Below are positions 12,387-23,923 of a DNA stretch of 64,000 nucleotides, piece after piece. A program made the position numbers and the translations under genes. The notes beneath the pieces are model-generated. The model had not been told where the DNA came from. It was given only the letters and a program-made list of their open reading frames with translations, and searched no databases. Each line of letters begins with the position of its first letter. Position 1 is the stretch's first letter. Source of the stretch: Nigrospora sphaerica (taxonomy: Eukaryota > Ascomycota > Sordariomycetes > Amphisphaeriales > Apiosporaceae); assembly GCA_018287875.1 (NCBI GenBank), contig JAGVVL010000027.1:558001-622000 (forward strand). Reading direction: 5' to 3'.

Positions 12387-13576
12387 GGATGCGGGCAGAA
12401 TGTATCGTTTGGTTTCTATATAGCATCTGGACCTTAGAAGCGAACGCACTGAAAAAGTAGAAGGGCCAAGTTTCAACCCTGGCGACTGTTCGTCGGTGAC
12501 TGTGATATCCAAACGGCGCCGTGTTGCCCGCCCTGCAATGGATGCCAAGGCCTCCCGTCGTCTGGGGACCAGCGATTAGACTACGATAGACGGTCGTACG
12601 CGGACAGCGCATCCCAGAGGGCCATGTTTGACGGTAATAGCCGGCACAGCGTCGGCTAGCCCGAGAAATAAGGCGACAGCAAGAGCCTCCCTCTCCGACA
12701 GGCTCCGGATGTGCGCTCTGCCGTGGAAACACGGGGAGTATGGTCGATGGCTCCAGTGGGAACGAGCGAGTGCCCTCTGATCAAGGGAAGAGTGTTCGCT
12801 AGTACACAGCAGCAGCATATGGAACGAGGATGAGGCGGCCTGCGATATCGCCCGTCTAGGAACACTGCTCAGGGTCTTTGGCTGGCAAAGCATCACCATG
12901 CTGTCCATCGGGTATGGGTTGAATCCCATGGACCTTGCACCGTAGAGCAGTCGTTATCCTACCGGGATCCGGCATGATATGTGCGATTGTGGTTTCAGTC
13001 TAGTGGCGGCATCACTGCGTGTTTTCCCCCATGAACTTGCCCCGTGATGCGCCACCGTCTGTCCGAGGTCCGGAAACTTGCATCTTTTCCATCGCCTGGG
13101 TGACGCCGACTCAGGCAACCCCACCGCCCTGCAACGACTCCGCAACTTGAGGGGCCCATCAGTCAATCTCTCTCGCATGCAAGCACCACGAGGCAGAATA
13201 CCATTTGCAAACGCCGCCGCCGTTGCCCGCTCTTCGTCGCCAACGTACCCGTCGTCGGACCCTATGGCGGAGGACGGAGAAGGAAGCCCGGGCTGCCGTG
13301 CGCCTGCACCATGACCCCCCGCGCCTTCCGGTCGCGGTTATCTGCCTGCGTTGCGCAAACGCTTAGGAAAGGGGTGGCGAACAACGATTCATCAAGAGGG
13401 CGAGCGAGTACGAGGCCCACGAGGAAGCGGCTTACCGAAGTGGAAGCGCTCCGGACCAGGAACGACGGACGCGGCCCTCTCTCCACCCGTGTAAGTGATG
13501 TCGGGCCATCGCCGTCCTGGGGCGTAGTCCCGCTAACGAGCTCTCCCTACTTGGGACATGTATATCGCTGGTTTCT

Positions 13577-13616
13577 ACACACACACACGCACACACACAC
13601 GCACAGAGAGAGAGAC
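13577..13616. repeat. AC/AG microsatellite
   Basis: An imperfect dinucleotide run changes from (AC)n, broken by two G substitutions, to (AG)n. It lies about 100 bp left of the inverted-repeat arm. Confidence 0.9.
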
Positions 13617-13710
13617 AAGTTGATTACGCCCGGGATGACCCTAGAGGGCAACTATCACTAGCTACATGACCCCATCTGACACTTCCATCCGCACTCCCCG
13701 CTGGTTTCTA

Positions 13711-13886
13711 CAGCCATCCGCGGAATCAGTGTCCTCTGGTTTACTCTCTTATTTTCTTGTTCACAGGCCACAATCTGGCTCTTGGCGCTGACCATGTACC
13801 CTGAGTACCTTGGACGTAGTGTACATAGATCTGTCACGTAAGCATTCCATTTCTGGCCCCCCATGCATTGTACAGAGGGTTGGCAG
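13711..13886. repeat. Left arm of ~177-bp inverted repeat flanking NLR-B/C
   Basis: The reverse complement of this segment aligns with 25250–25426 over its whole length with few indels. Long matching stretches include the part around CGCTGACCATGTAC and the part around TGTACATAGATCTG. Many of the differences are G/A or C/T transitions. The arms lie about 11.4 kb apart and bracket the NLR-B/NLR-C pair. No transposase or terminal target-site duplication was recognised, so the nature of the element is open. Confidence 0.8.
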
Positions 13887-14612
13887 CCGTACATATGTTG
13901 GCTGTTAGCTGCTGAACCAGTTGGAAGTCGTGACTGGAATTTGCCAAGAAACATGGAAGGATCAACTTGGATAGTCTAGCTGTCAGAGGAGGGTTCGTGT
14001 GTCTTCGGCCCAGCGCTGAGTCAGGTAGCCACCAGGATTAAATTGTAGCCCATATCATGCTAAGCCTGTTTCGCCACAAAACCACTGGTCCTGGATTGAT
14101 GAGAGCGCTAGACCACGTCCCGCATTCCCGCCCATCACGCTTCAGATGGGACCGGTCCTCTACCCATGTTGACAGTGCTGATCGGATCAGCTAGCTTAAC
14201 CGAAGTCTATATCAACATCTTGTTATACATAAATGGTTCCATGAGTAACAGATTAGCTACTCTAGGATCCTGCCGCTGTCGTCGTTTTATTGACCAGGAA
14301 ACATACATGGTTTCACGGCTTCACTTACCGTCTGGCCTATCATACCAACGGGCCGTCGCATATGCGGGGTTGCGCGGGGTTGGCCTACATGCCCCGTCAG
14401 CCGCACCGGGCTGACGGCGACGCTGCCTGCTGATGGCGCATTCATTGAACGCCGTCATCTCATCGTCTAGGTTTTCCACTCATCACCTCCCCAAGGGCGG
14501 TCACTACCTAAAAGGACGATGATATAGCGGATCGCGAAAGGTACGCGCATTTCATGACTGGTTCCTCAACTATGTGCTGACTCAGGATGTTGACCGGCTA
14601 CGCTAGCCTGCG

Positions 14613-17600
14613 ATGGCCTCGGTACACGCCGGCACGCGCACCGTTCCGATACACCAGGGTCGGCCGCCACGACCGACGACCGGGCGTGACTTCGCCATCG
14701 CCATATTCTGTGCCCTTGTCCTTGAAGCCGATGCTGTCCTCGCCCTATTCGACCACCACTGGGACGACGGCGGCCCTCCGTACGACCCCGCCTCCGGCGA
14801 TCTGAATACCTACTCGACGGGCGCTATTGGTCTGCACAATGTCGTGCTCGTGCACATGCCGGGCATGGGCAAGGTGGCTGCCGCCGCGGCCGCGGCATGC
14901 TGTCGAATGCGCTTCCCTGGTATACAGTTAGCTATCGTCGTCGGGGTGTGCGGTGTCGTTCCCTTTACGGCGGGCGGAGAGGAGATCGTGCTCGGCGACG
15001 TTATCATAGGCGAAGGCGTGATCCAGTACGATCTCGGGCAGCGGATGCCGGAAGGATTCGTACGAAAGAACACGCTACAGGAGTCCCTTGGGCGACATAG
15101 TCCTGAGGTTCGCGGTCGGCTAGCCAGACTGAAAGGCATACGCAGCCAGGAAAAGCATCAGGACAAGATGGCCGGCTACTTGGCTGCATTGCAGACAAGG
15201 GCCGAGTTAGAAGCTTGGTATCCCGGTACCCAGCATGACAGGCTGTTTCAGGCAACGTACCGGCACGTTACAGACGGAAAGCTATGCGACGAATGTGGGT
15301 GCGACGGGCCTCTAGTACGACGCAGCCGCCTCGAGCAGGGCAGTACGCAGCCCATTGTCCACATCGGCCTGGTCGCATCCGGTGACACCGTGCTCAAGTC
15401 CGGCGAAGACCGAGACATACTAGCCCGGCAGGACGGCACGATAGCCTTCGAGATGGAAGGCGCGGGGGTATGGGACGTCTTCCCGTGCGTGGTGATCAAA
15501 GGCGCGTGTGACTACGCGGACAGCCATAAGATGAAGGCATGGCAGCGGTACGCAGCGGCGACCGCGGCAGCGTGCATGAAAGCGTTCCTAGATTCCTGGC
15601 CGCCATCCACCCCCTTTTCGGGTATGTGACGTCCCTATAATGCATTATAAGGCGGTCTCGTAGGCCTCGAGCGTCCTTGGTGTTAACTAATTAATCTAGA
15701 GCCGCGATCCGTCGTCGATCCACGACTCATATATAGGTCTCAGCCTGTTCCTGAGCGCACTGCCGGACTAATGAGTAAGTCCAGCCTCATCTATTGCCAT
15801 GTTTCCCCTTTAGTAATAGAGCGACTATTATTCCTGAGCTAGAAAGGGCGATTAATGCTAACGCGTAAGACCCAGTACCCCAATACCACATCCCATTACT
15901 CCGGAACCGCAAGTTCACGGGCCGGGATGCGATTCTTAAAGAGCTCCAGCAGAAGTTGTTCATCGAGCAAGAGTGCCAGAAGATCGCCATCGTCGGGCTC
16001 GGCGGCGTCGGCAAGACCCAAGTCGCTCTACAGCTCGCCTACTGGGCGAAGGACAACCAGCCAGACTATTCAATCTTCTGGTTACCGGTCCTTAGTCACG
16101 CCACTTTCGAGCAAGCGTACTTAGAGATTGGAAAGAAGCTCGGTGTTCCGATGGACATTGAAGAGGAAGATCCAAAGGAGTCAGTACGACGATACCTCAG
16201 CTCGAACGAAGCAGGACGGTGGCTTCTTATCATCGACAATGCGGACGATACGGAGCTAGTGCTCGGGTCGAACGACGGTATAGTGGAATACGACGAGTAT
16301 CTGCCAAGCAACGCGGCCGATAGTGCTATTTCCAGCATCAGCCAATACCTACCTGAGAGCGAGACCGGTCTGACGCTATTCACCACTCGGTCGATCGACG
16401 TGGGGCTATTGATGGCCGAAAATGAGGTAATTGAACTGTCCGCGATGGACGAATCAGAGGCCATGGAACTTTTCGGCAAGGCGATTTCTCGGAAACAGCT
16501 GCTTCAAGATGGGGATCTAGCGACAGAGCTGCTCCACGAACTCACATGCCTGCCCCTAGCGATCACACAAGCCGCTGCGTATCTCAACCGCAACCGACAG
16601 CTGTCCGTTCGGAGATACCTAGCACTTCTCCACGGTACCGAACAGGACATGGTGGAGCTGATGAGCCGAGAGTTTGACGATAAGACACGATACCGAGGGT
16701 CTTCAAACGCAGTGGCAATGACGTGGCTCGTCTCATTTGACCAAATCCGAAAGATGGACGGTTCTGCGGCCGATATTCTATCATTCCTCTCGTGCATCGA
16801 GCCTAAGGCCATCCCGCGGTCTCTACTCCCCGGATCACAGTCCGCAGTGAAGACAGAAGACGCCATCGGCACCTTATGCGGCTACGCATTCCTCGCCGTT
16901 CGAGAAGATGAGGAGCTTTATGACATGCACAGCCTAGTCCATTTAGCGACGAAGGTGTGGATTAGGAAAGCAGCACGAACGGAGGAGACGGCTGTCCAGG
17001 CTCTCCGGCATTTCGAGTCCATCTTTCCGTCGTGGGATCGTGCTAACCGCCTCGTGTGGCAAGCATACCTCCCCCATGCGCTCCGGCTTCTTAACAGTAG
17101 TGAGGCATACCGGATCAACGAGCGATTCGATCTGTTTTATCGGGTTGGAATGTGTTTAGATGAAGACCGGCGGTTTAAAGACGTAGTGCGCTGTCATGAG
17201 GAAGTCGTTCGCTGGAGAAGGGCTACGCGTTCTAAGACCGACGCGGGTCGACTCTCGTCCGAGCACGCCCTCGCAAGCGCATACCTCGACGATAGGCGGA
17301 TCCCGGAGGCGATCGAGATGTTCGAGCACGTGGTGGCGGTTGAGAAAGAGACGCTCGACGAGAGAGATCATTCTCGACTCACGTCCGAGCACGAGCTCGC
17401 AAGGGCATACCTTAACGATAGGCGTATCCCGGAGGCGATCGAGATATTCGAGCACGTGGTGACGGTGCGGAAAGAGACGCTCGACGAGAGGGATCATGAA
17501 CGACTAACGTCCGAGCACGAGCTCGCAAGGGCATACCTTAACGATAGGCGGATCCCGGAGGCGATCGAGATGTTCGAGCACGTGGTGGCGGTACGGAAAG

Positions 17601-18466
17601 AGACGCTCGACGAGAGGGATCATGAACGACTCACGTCCGAGCATAACCTCGCAAGCGCATACCTCGACGATAGGCGGATCCCGGAGGCGATCGAGATACT
17701 CGAGCACGTGGTGGCGGTGCGGAAAGAGACGCTCGACGAGAGTGATCATTCTCGACTCACGTCTGAACACGAGCTCGCAAGGGCATGCCTTAACGCTAGG
17801 CGGATCCCGGAGGCGATCGAGATGTTGGAGCACGTGGTGGCAGTGCAGAAAGAGACGCTCGACGAGAGGGATCATGATCGACTCACGTCCGAGCAGGCGC
17901 TCGGAACGACATACCTCGACGATAGGCGGATCCCGGAGGCGATCGAGATATTCGAGCACGTGGTGGCGGTGCGGAAAGAGACGCTCGACGAAAGGGATCA
18001 TTCTCGGCTCACGTCCGAGCACGAGCTCGGAAGAGCATACCTCAACGCCAGGCGGATCCCGGAGGCGATCGAGATGTTGGAGCACGTGACGGCGGTTGAG
18101 AAAGAGACGCTCGACGAGAGGGATCATTCTCGACTCGAGTCCGAGCACCAGCTCGCAAGGGCATACCTCGACGATAGGCGGATCCCCGAGACGATCGAGA
18201 TGTTGGAGCATGTGGTGGCGGTGCGGAAAGAGACGCTCGACGAGAGGGATCATTCTCGACTCTTGTCCGAGCACGCGCTTGCAAGGGCATACCTCGAAGA
18301 CAGGCGAATCCCGGAGGCGATCGAGTTGCTAGAGCACGTGGTGGCCGTTAGGGAGGACTTATTAGAGGAGGACGACCCTGACCGAATTGTGTCAAAGGAT
18401 TTGCTAGAAGAGGCATATGAGATGATGAGCGACGGTTTGGCGGGGTCAAGTTCATGTTATACGTAG
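14613..18466 (+). CDS. NLR-B: PNP-domain–NB-ARC–TPR receptor
   Basis: This is a complete STAND receptor of 1224 aa, modelled as join(14613..15621, 15700..15774, 15876..18466). All junctions are GT–AG and keep phase. Residues ~25–335 are a nucleoside-phosphorylase (PNP/UDP) domain with GVCGVVPF, LGDVIIGEG, FEMEGAGVWD and KGACDYADSHK. Such domains are common N-terminal modules of fungal NLRs, and related domains in bacterial defence proteins cleave nucleotides, so an effector role acting on nucleotides is inferred. Exon 2 encodes a 25-aa Pro/Arg-rich linker. The NB-ARC part starts near residue 363 with the P-loop GLGGVGKT at 402–409, WLLIIDNADD, LFTTRS and LPLAITQAAAY. Nine 42-aa TPR units occupy residues ~821–1198. 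The paralogue NLR-C has the same exon lengths. Location is probably cytosolic, as no signal peptide or membrane segment is seen. Confidence 0.9.
17252..18385 (+). repeat. Nine 126-nt tandem TPR units in NLR-B
   Basis: Nine consecutive 42-codon units have the core LxSEHxLAxAYLxxRRIPEAIE. They are far more alike at DNA level than normal TPR arrays, so they must be homogenised by unequal crossing-over or conversion. Variation concentrates at a few positions. The sixth residue is A, E, N or Q. The ninth is S, R or T. Positions 13–14 are DD, ND, NA or ED. Other changes fall in the M/I–F/L pair before EHV and the residue before KETL. The last unit ends differently (VREDLLEEDDPDR). Confidence 0.95.
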
Positions 18467-18989
18467 CTTAAAGCGAAGGGACGTAATGCGAAAGTACATT
18501 GTGTGTAATAACATGCCGAATCAATCGACTTCGTACAGTCCATTAATGGAGAGCGTTGCTACAAACTATGGAGGACTGATACGCATATTGACTGGCAACC
18601 GTGTAGGGTGTCAATTGAGTATAGAAGAGGGATGCCCTTTAACTATGAGTAGGGAAAATAGGAGGACATTTATACCTGCTATCTAATCAGGAAGCCTCCT
18701 GATTAGATCGTCAGATAACATCAGTCCTCCTCGAATGTTGCACGATATCACGTGGTCCGCCTGGGACTTCCCGTATCACTAGGCCTTCGTCTTATTACAA
18801 GTAGTGTCGCGTAACGCGGCATCGTGGACAGTTAAGAGGCAGAAAACGAAGCTTCAAGGACTAGAAGGGAGGATAAATCAACACTAAAAGCTTTATAGCA
18901 GCAGCAGACCTAACTGATGCGTGGCCAGGGTAGGTAGCTAGGTATTGAGGTGCGTGTGTGCTTGTGTGTTTATGTGTTATTGTTCTTTT

Positions 18990-19007
18990 GGGGGGGGGGG
19001 GGGGGGG
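18990..19007. repeat. 18-nt poly-G tract
   Basis: Eighteen consecutive G residues are followed after one A by five more G. The plus strand could form a quadruplex. The length is prone to sequencing error. Confidence 0.85.
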
Positions 19008-20664
19008 AGGGGGATTGTTTAACGTCGGCGTAGGTCCACTGGTACCGTGGTTTATTTACTTATCTCCCAGGGGATATGTGACGTGGCAAGCTTATAGAAG
19101 CCACTCCGTGCCTTGTCGGCTCATCATGTCTCTGACCTTCCGACTCGACATCCAGTCTTCCAGCCTCTTTTCTAGTCTCGTGTTCTCTGCCCCTAGTGTT
19201 GAACCGGGGCTTGTCGTAGTTCGGTACTAGCCCTTTGGAGGCATCCCAACTCTTGTGTATTCCGGAGCCGTATGTGGCTGCAATAGATAGTGCTGGTGTT
19301 GTCTGCCTAGTGGCTGCTATTGGTGCTGTTTTTGTAGTTTTCTGTCCCCGCTTTCTGTCTTCACGCCTGTTCTACTGAGCCTCGCTGAACGCCCCTTCTT
19401 CTGGCGATGTGAAAAGCCCTCTTGTGTCCGAGCCTGTGACTTGTCCCCCTCCCCCCCCCCGGTCCTTTCGTGTGTGCTTGTCTTATTCGGTCCTAGGGGC
19501 GTATGCCGGGGGCATAACCACCTCTAGGTCTGACTATTTTTAGCCTGGATCTGGTGTAGCTGGTCGTCGCCGGTCGCGACAGCACCACGCCTGCTCCCGG
19601 AAAGGCGGGCCGCAAGCCTAGAAATCACGCGACGTGAGGCACCGAAAGAAACTGTCCCAGTGTCGTTTCGTGTGGCCGCGTCCCCGTCATCCAACGCGAA
19701 CCCGATGGGCATGCTCGCCCCCGCCGGCTGGCCATTTGAGAGCGGCGCGTGGGCCTCGTCCGACGCGCAACCGGTCACCCTGCGAGGCGGTTCTCCCGGG
19801 CTGCTCGAGCAACGAACCCAGCATGGTCATAGTTGTGTACGCTACGGACAGCGTGACGCCACGCGACGGAGGGTCCCTGATACCGCAAGGTATCGCTTAA
19901 GAGACTAGCCGACCTCGGTACATCGCCCTATTCCGATGTACCATAAACAAGTCTGACGAGTGATGGACGTCCAGTCCGCTCTGAACAGCCGAAGCCCCGA
20001 AGCGACCGCGAACCAAGCCGCGCCCACCACCCGACGCGCCTTGCTCCGTACCTTGACGGGTAGCAGGCGCATAACGCAAATTCATCCACGATCCACGACG
20101 TAAAACAGCAAGAGGAGAAACAAAGCACGCGCGCGAAGCTTCCCACCCCGGCGAGCGCGGGACGGCCCGTAGCTCAGTCCACCATAAGACGCGCGGGCTC
20201 AATCGTCAGTGCGGGGTAAGCCTACATCGAGCCGGCGGCTATGCTGGGTCTACGACACCTTCTTCCGCGCATCGGTCTAAACCCGCCAGAGAGGCTCGGC
20301 GTATAACAGCTGTCTCGTCAAACCCATGGTTAAACAGGCGCTTTCCTTCGGAGGTGAGTGTGGCATCCGGGGCGCTATAGAAACTAAGGTTTGACATCCT
20401 GGCCATTCCTTCTCCCTAGGCATTAGGCTTCTAACTTAAGGGCACCCCCGGCCTCTGCGTGGGCCCTTTGGAAGAACTCTCTAACATGCGGGCCGCAAAC
20501 GGCCATGATGGAACGTACTATGTGGAGGCTATTAAGGGGGCGTCGGCGGCCTTGACCTGGCCCTCACGATCAAGCACCGCTAACTATCTCTATACCAAGG
20601 CGAATGTTGCGGCATAGGCACATATGTACAAGGGTATGGGAACGCAGGGACCACTTACGCTACT

Positions 20665-20691
20665 AGCTAGCGGTACATACCGCCGCTAGCT
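20665..20691. repeat. Short perfect hairpin
   Basis: A 9-bp inverted repeat (AGCTAGCGG/CCGCTAGCT) encloses a 9-nt spacer that can itself pair partly with the stem. There is no U-run and no adjacent gene, so no function is assigned. Confidence 0.6.
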
Positions 20692-22810
20692 GGATGTATT
20701 CCTGCCAAACGGTGACCGAGAGGAGCCTGTTTCTCTTCTTTTCCTCTTCACTTATAGTTTTCGCATCTCAATAGAACCTTTAGGGCATCGTCAGATCCCT
20801 CGTTCTTTAAACTGTGACACTTCACAACGGCTTGCAGGCAGGCCTGGGCTTATGCGCTAGCGAGATGGAGGGGGGAAGGCGATGGAGCGTAAGGGCGATG
20901 CCGTCCACATCCGTAGCCTAGAGCAAAGTCAATCTACACAGCTTAGATAGAGGTGATTCCAAGCCTAGAGGACCGTTGCATATCAGTTGCGGGAGGCGAC
21001 CATGACGGATGTACGGCTTCACACTCCTTACATCTTGTCGTGTTGACAGGCGATGATTGGACAGTCGCAGCCGCGCATGCTGCGTCACGCGGGGTCGACC
21101 TGTGTGCCCCGTCAGCCGCACCAGGCTGGCGGCGGCGATGCTGTCGGCTGATGGCGCATTCCTTGGGCGCAGCCATTTTCATCCTCGGGCTTCCACTCCT
21201 TGCCACTTCTCGGCGTCCTCACTGCCAGAGCAGTGCCCCAAAAAGGCACACGGAACGGTCGCGCAAGATAGGGAGCCAATCGACAACGTTTGAATCTGCG
21301 ACGCGCCGACCTAGAAGCCGCCGACCAGCTGCGTTAGCCCGCGATGGCCTCGGGACGCGCCGGTACGCGCACCGTCCCGCTATCCCAGGGCCAGCCGCCC
21401 CGACCGACTACTCGCTGGGATTTCGATATCGCCATCATCTGTGCTCTCCCGCTTGAAGCCGATGCCGTCACTGCTTTGTTCGATCACTACTGGGAGGAGA
21501 ACGGTCCGTCGTATGGTCGAGCCGTCGGCGATTCGAATGCCTACTCGACGGGCGCGATCGGCCCGCATAATGTCGTGCTTGTGCATATGCGGGGCATGGG
21601 GAAGGTCGAAGCGGCAACAGTCGCAACGGGCTGCCGATCAAGTTTCCCGAACATAAGGCTGGCCATGGTCGTCGGCGTGTGCGGGGCAGTTCCCTTCACG
21701 CCGGCCGGACAAGAAATCGTGCTCGGCGACGTCATCATCGGCGAAGGTGTAGTCCAGTACGATTTCGGCCGGCGGCTGCCGGAGAGCTTCATACGGAAAG
21801 ACACTCTCCAAGAGTCCCTTGGGAGGCATAGGGCCGAGATTGGCAGTCAGCTGGCCAGATTGAAAAGTGAACGCGGCCGGACGACACTTGAACGTAAGAT
21901 GGCCGGCTACTTGGTTGCAATACAGTCCAAGACTCACTCGGCGATCCAGTACCCTGGTGCCCAGCACGACAGGCTGTTCCAGGCGGCATATCGACACGTC
22001 GCCGATGGGAAGCTATGCGATGAATGCGGGTGCGACGGGCCTCTTGTGCGACGCAACCGTCTCGAGCAGGATAGCACGCAGCCCATTGTCCACATAGGGT
22101 TGGTCGCATCAGGCGACACAGTGTTGAAGTCGGGCGAAGATCGCGACACCGTGGCGCAGAATGAAGGCGTGATCGGGTTCGAGATGGAGGGCGCGGGCGT
22201 GTGGGACGTCTTTCCGTGCGTAGTGATCAAAGGCGTGTGCGACTATGCGGACAGCCACAAGATGAAGGCATGGCAGCGGTACGCCGCGGCCACGGCGGCA
22301 GCGTGTATGAAAGCATTCCTAGAGTCTTGGCCGCCCTCCACTTCCTATTCAGGTATATGCGTTCCCGTTATAAAGTCCAGAGGAGGCTAGTAGGCCTCTG
22401 GACTCTTCAGACATTCGCTGATTCCATTAGGGCCACGACCAGTCCCCGAACCGCAAGCAGTCCCTGAGCTGCGACCTATCTCGAGACACACTGACGGATC
22501 CACGTGTAGGTTGACCCACCAGCTGCCTTGTTCCTATCTTTAAGCATTATGGTCACTGCTGTTCGCCACAATAAGAGGACTTGGCGATGCTAACGTTCTG
22601 TACACAGCATCCCAATACCTTATCCCGCTTCTTCGAAACCGTAAGTTCACAGGCCGGGATGCGATACTTAAGGAACTTCAGCAGAAGTTGTTCATCGATA
22701 AGGAGTGCCAAAAACTCGCCATTGTCGGACTCGGTGGCGTCGGCAAGACCCAGATTGCCTTACAGCTTGCCTACTGGGTGAAAGACAACCAGCCCGACTA
22801 TTCAATCTTC

Positions 22811-22813
22811 TAG
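22811..22813 (+). other. In-frame TAG replacing TGG in NLR-C
   Basis: The flanking codons TTC and GTA align with TTC and TTA of NLR-B, so TAG replaces a tryptophan codon by one G-to-A change. On the opposite strand this is CpA to TpA, the preferred change of repeat-induced point mutation. UAG with U at −1 is also the favoured context for A-to-I stop correction known in sexual stages of some Sordariomycetes. Confidence 0.85.
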
Positions 22814-23923
22814 GTACCGATCCTTAGTCACGCCAGCTTTAAGCAAGCGTACCTAGAGATAGGAAAGAAGCTCGGTGTTCCTATGAACATTGACAAGGAA
22901 GACCCGAAGGAGTTAGTACGGCGATACCTCAACTCGGACGAGGCGGGACGATGGCTCCTGATCGTTGACAACGCGGACGACATGGAGATGGTGCTAGGAT
23001 CGAACGACGGTATCGACCAGTACCTCCCGGAAAGCAACAACGGCCTGACGCTGTTCACTACCCGATCGAGCGAGGTGGGCCAATCGGTGGCGGGAAGCGA
23101 TGTGGTCGAGCTCCACGAGATGGATCCATCGGAGGCCATGGACCTCCTAGAGAAGTCGCTTCTTCGAAGGGAACTCATCCAGGACAAGTCTATCGCAATC
23201 AAGCTGCTGCAAAAGCTCGAACATTTGCCCTTGGCGATCACACAAGCGGCCGCGTACCTGAACTGCAATCGACAAGTGACAATTCGGAGGTACCTCGAAC
23301 TCCTCTATGGTACGGAGCGGGACATGGTAGGGCTGATGAGCCGGGAGTTCAAGGACGCGACACGATATCGGGAGTCGAGGAACGCAGTGGCGACCACATG
23401 GCTCGTGTCCTTCGACCAGATCCAAAACATTGACAACGCTGCCGCCGATTTACTGTCCTTCATCTCGTGTATTGAGCCGAAAGCAATTCCGCGCTCTCTC
23501 CTCCCAGACACCGAGTCAGTGGAGACGGAGAGTGCAATCGGCACGTTATGCGGCTACGCGTTCCTCGCTATCCGAGAAGATGAGGAGCTGTATGACATGC
23601 ACAGCCTCGTGCATTTGGCGACAAAAGTGTGGATCGGGAAAGCGGCACGCACGGAGGAGACGACGGTCCAGGCTCTCCAGCATTTGGTGTCCATATTTCC
23701 ATCGTCGGACCGCGCTAACCGCCTCGTACGGCAAGCATACCTTCCTCACGCGTTCCGGCTTCTTAACGGTAGCGAAGCGTATCGGATTAATGAGCGATTC
23801 AATCTTTATTACCAGGTTGGAAAGTGCTTATATATAGACCGGCGTTTTAAAGAAGCCGTGCGATGCTATAAGGAAGTCGTGCGCTGGGAGAGTGACACGC
23901 TTTCGGATAAGGATAACGACCGA

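Larger units (their letters stand above)
12387..14612. other. Intergenic between NLR-A and NLR-B
   Basis: No gene is supported. The region holds a mixed AC/AG simple repeat at 13577–13616 and the left arm of a long inverted repeat at 13711–13886. From about 14300 it resembles the sequence upstream of NLR-C near 21000–21343, so the duplicated unit includes the promoter. Confidence 0.5.
18467..21343. other. Intergenic between the duplicated NLRs
   Basis: Similarity to the NLR-C 3' flank continues to about 18578 and then stops. The middle contains an 18-G run at 18990–19007, a GC-rich block at ~19530–20210 and a hairpin at 20665–20691. From about 21000 the sequence resembles the NLR-B upstream region. 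The GC-rich block has two minus-strand open frames (19524–19778 and 19897–20202) that I do not recognise and do not call as genes. Confidence 0.5.

Noticed and set aside
17504..18274. Minus-strand repetitive frames opposite the TPR arrays of NLR-B and NLR-C
   Set aside because: They exist only because the 126-nt repeat length is a multiple of three. The sense frame carries the TPR signature and joins NB-ARC.
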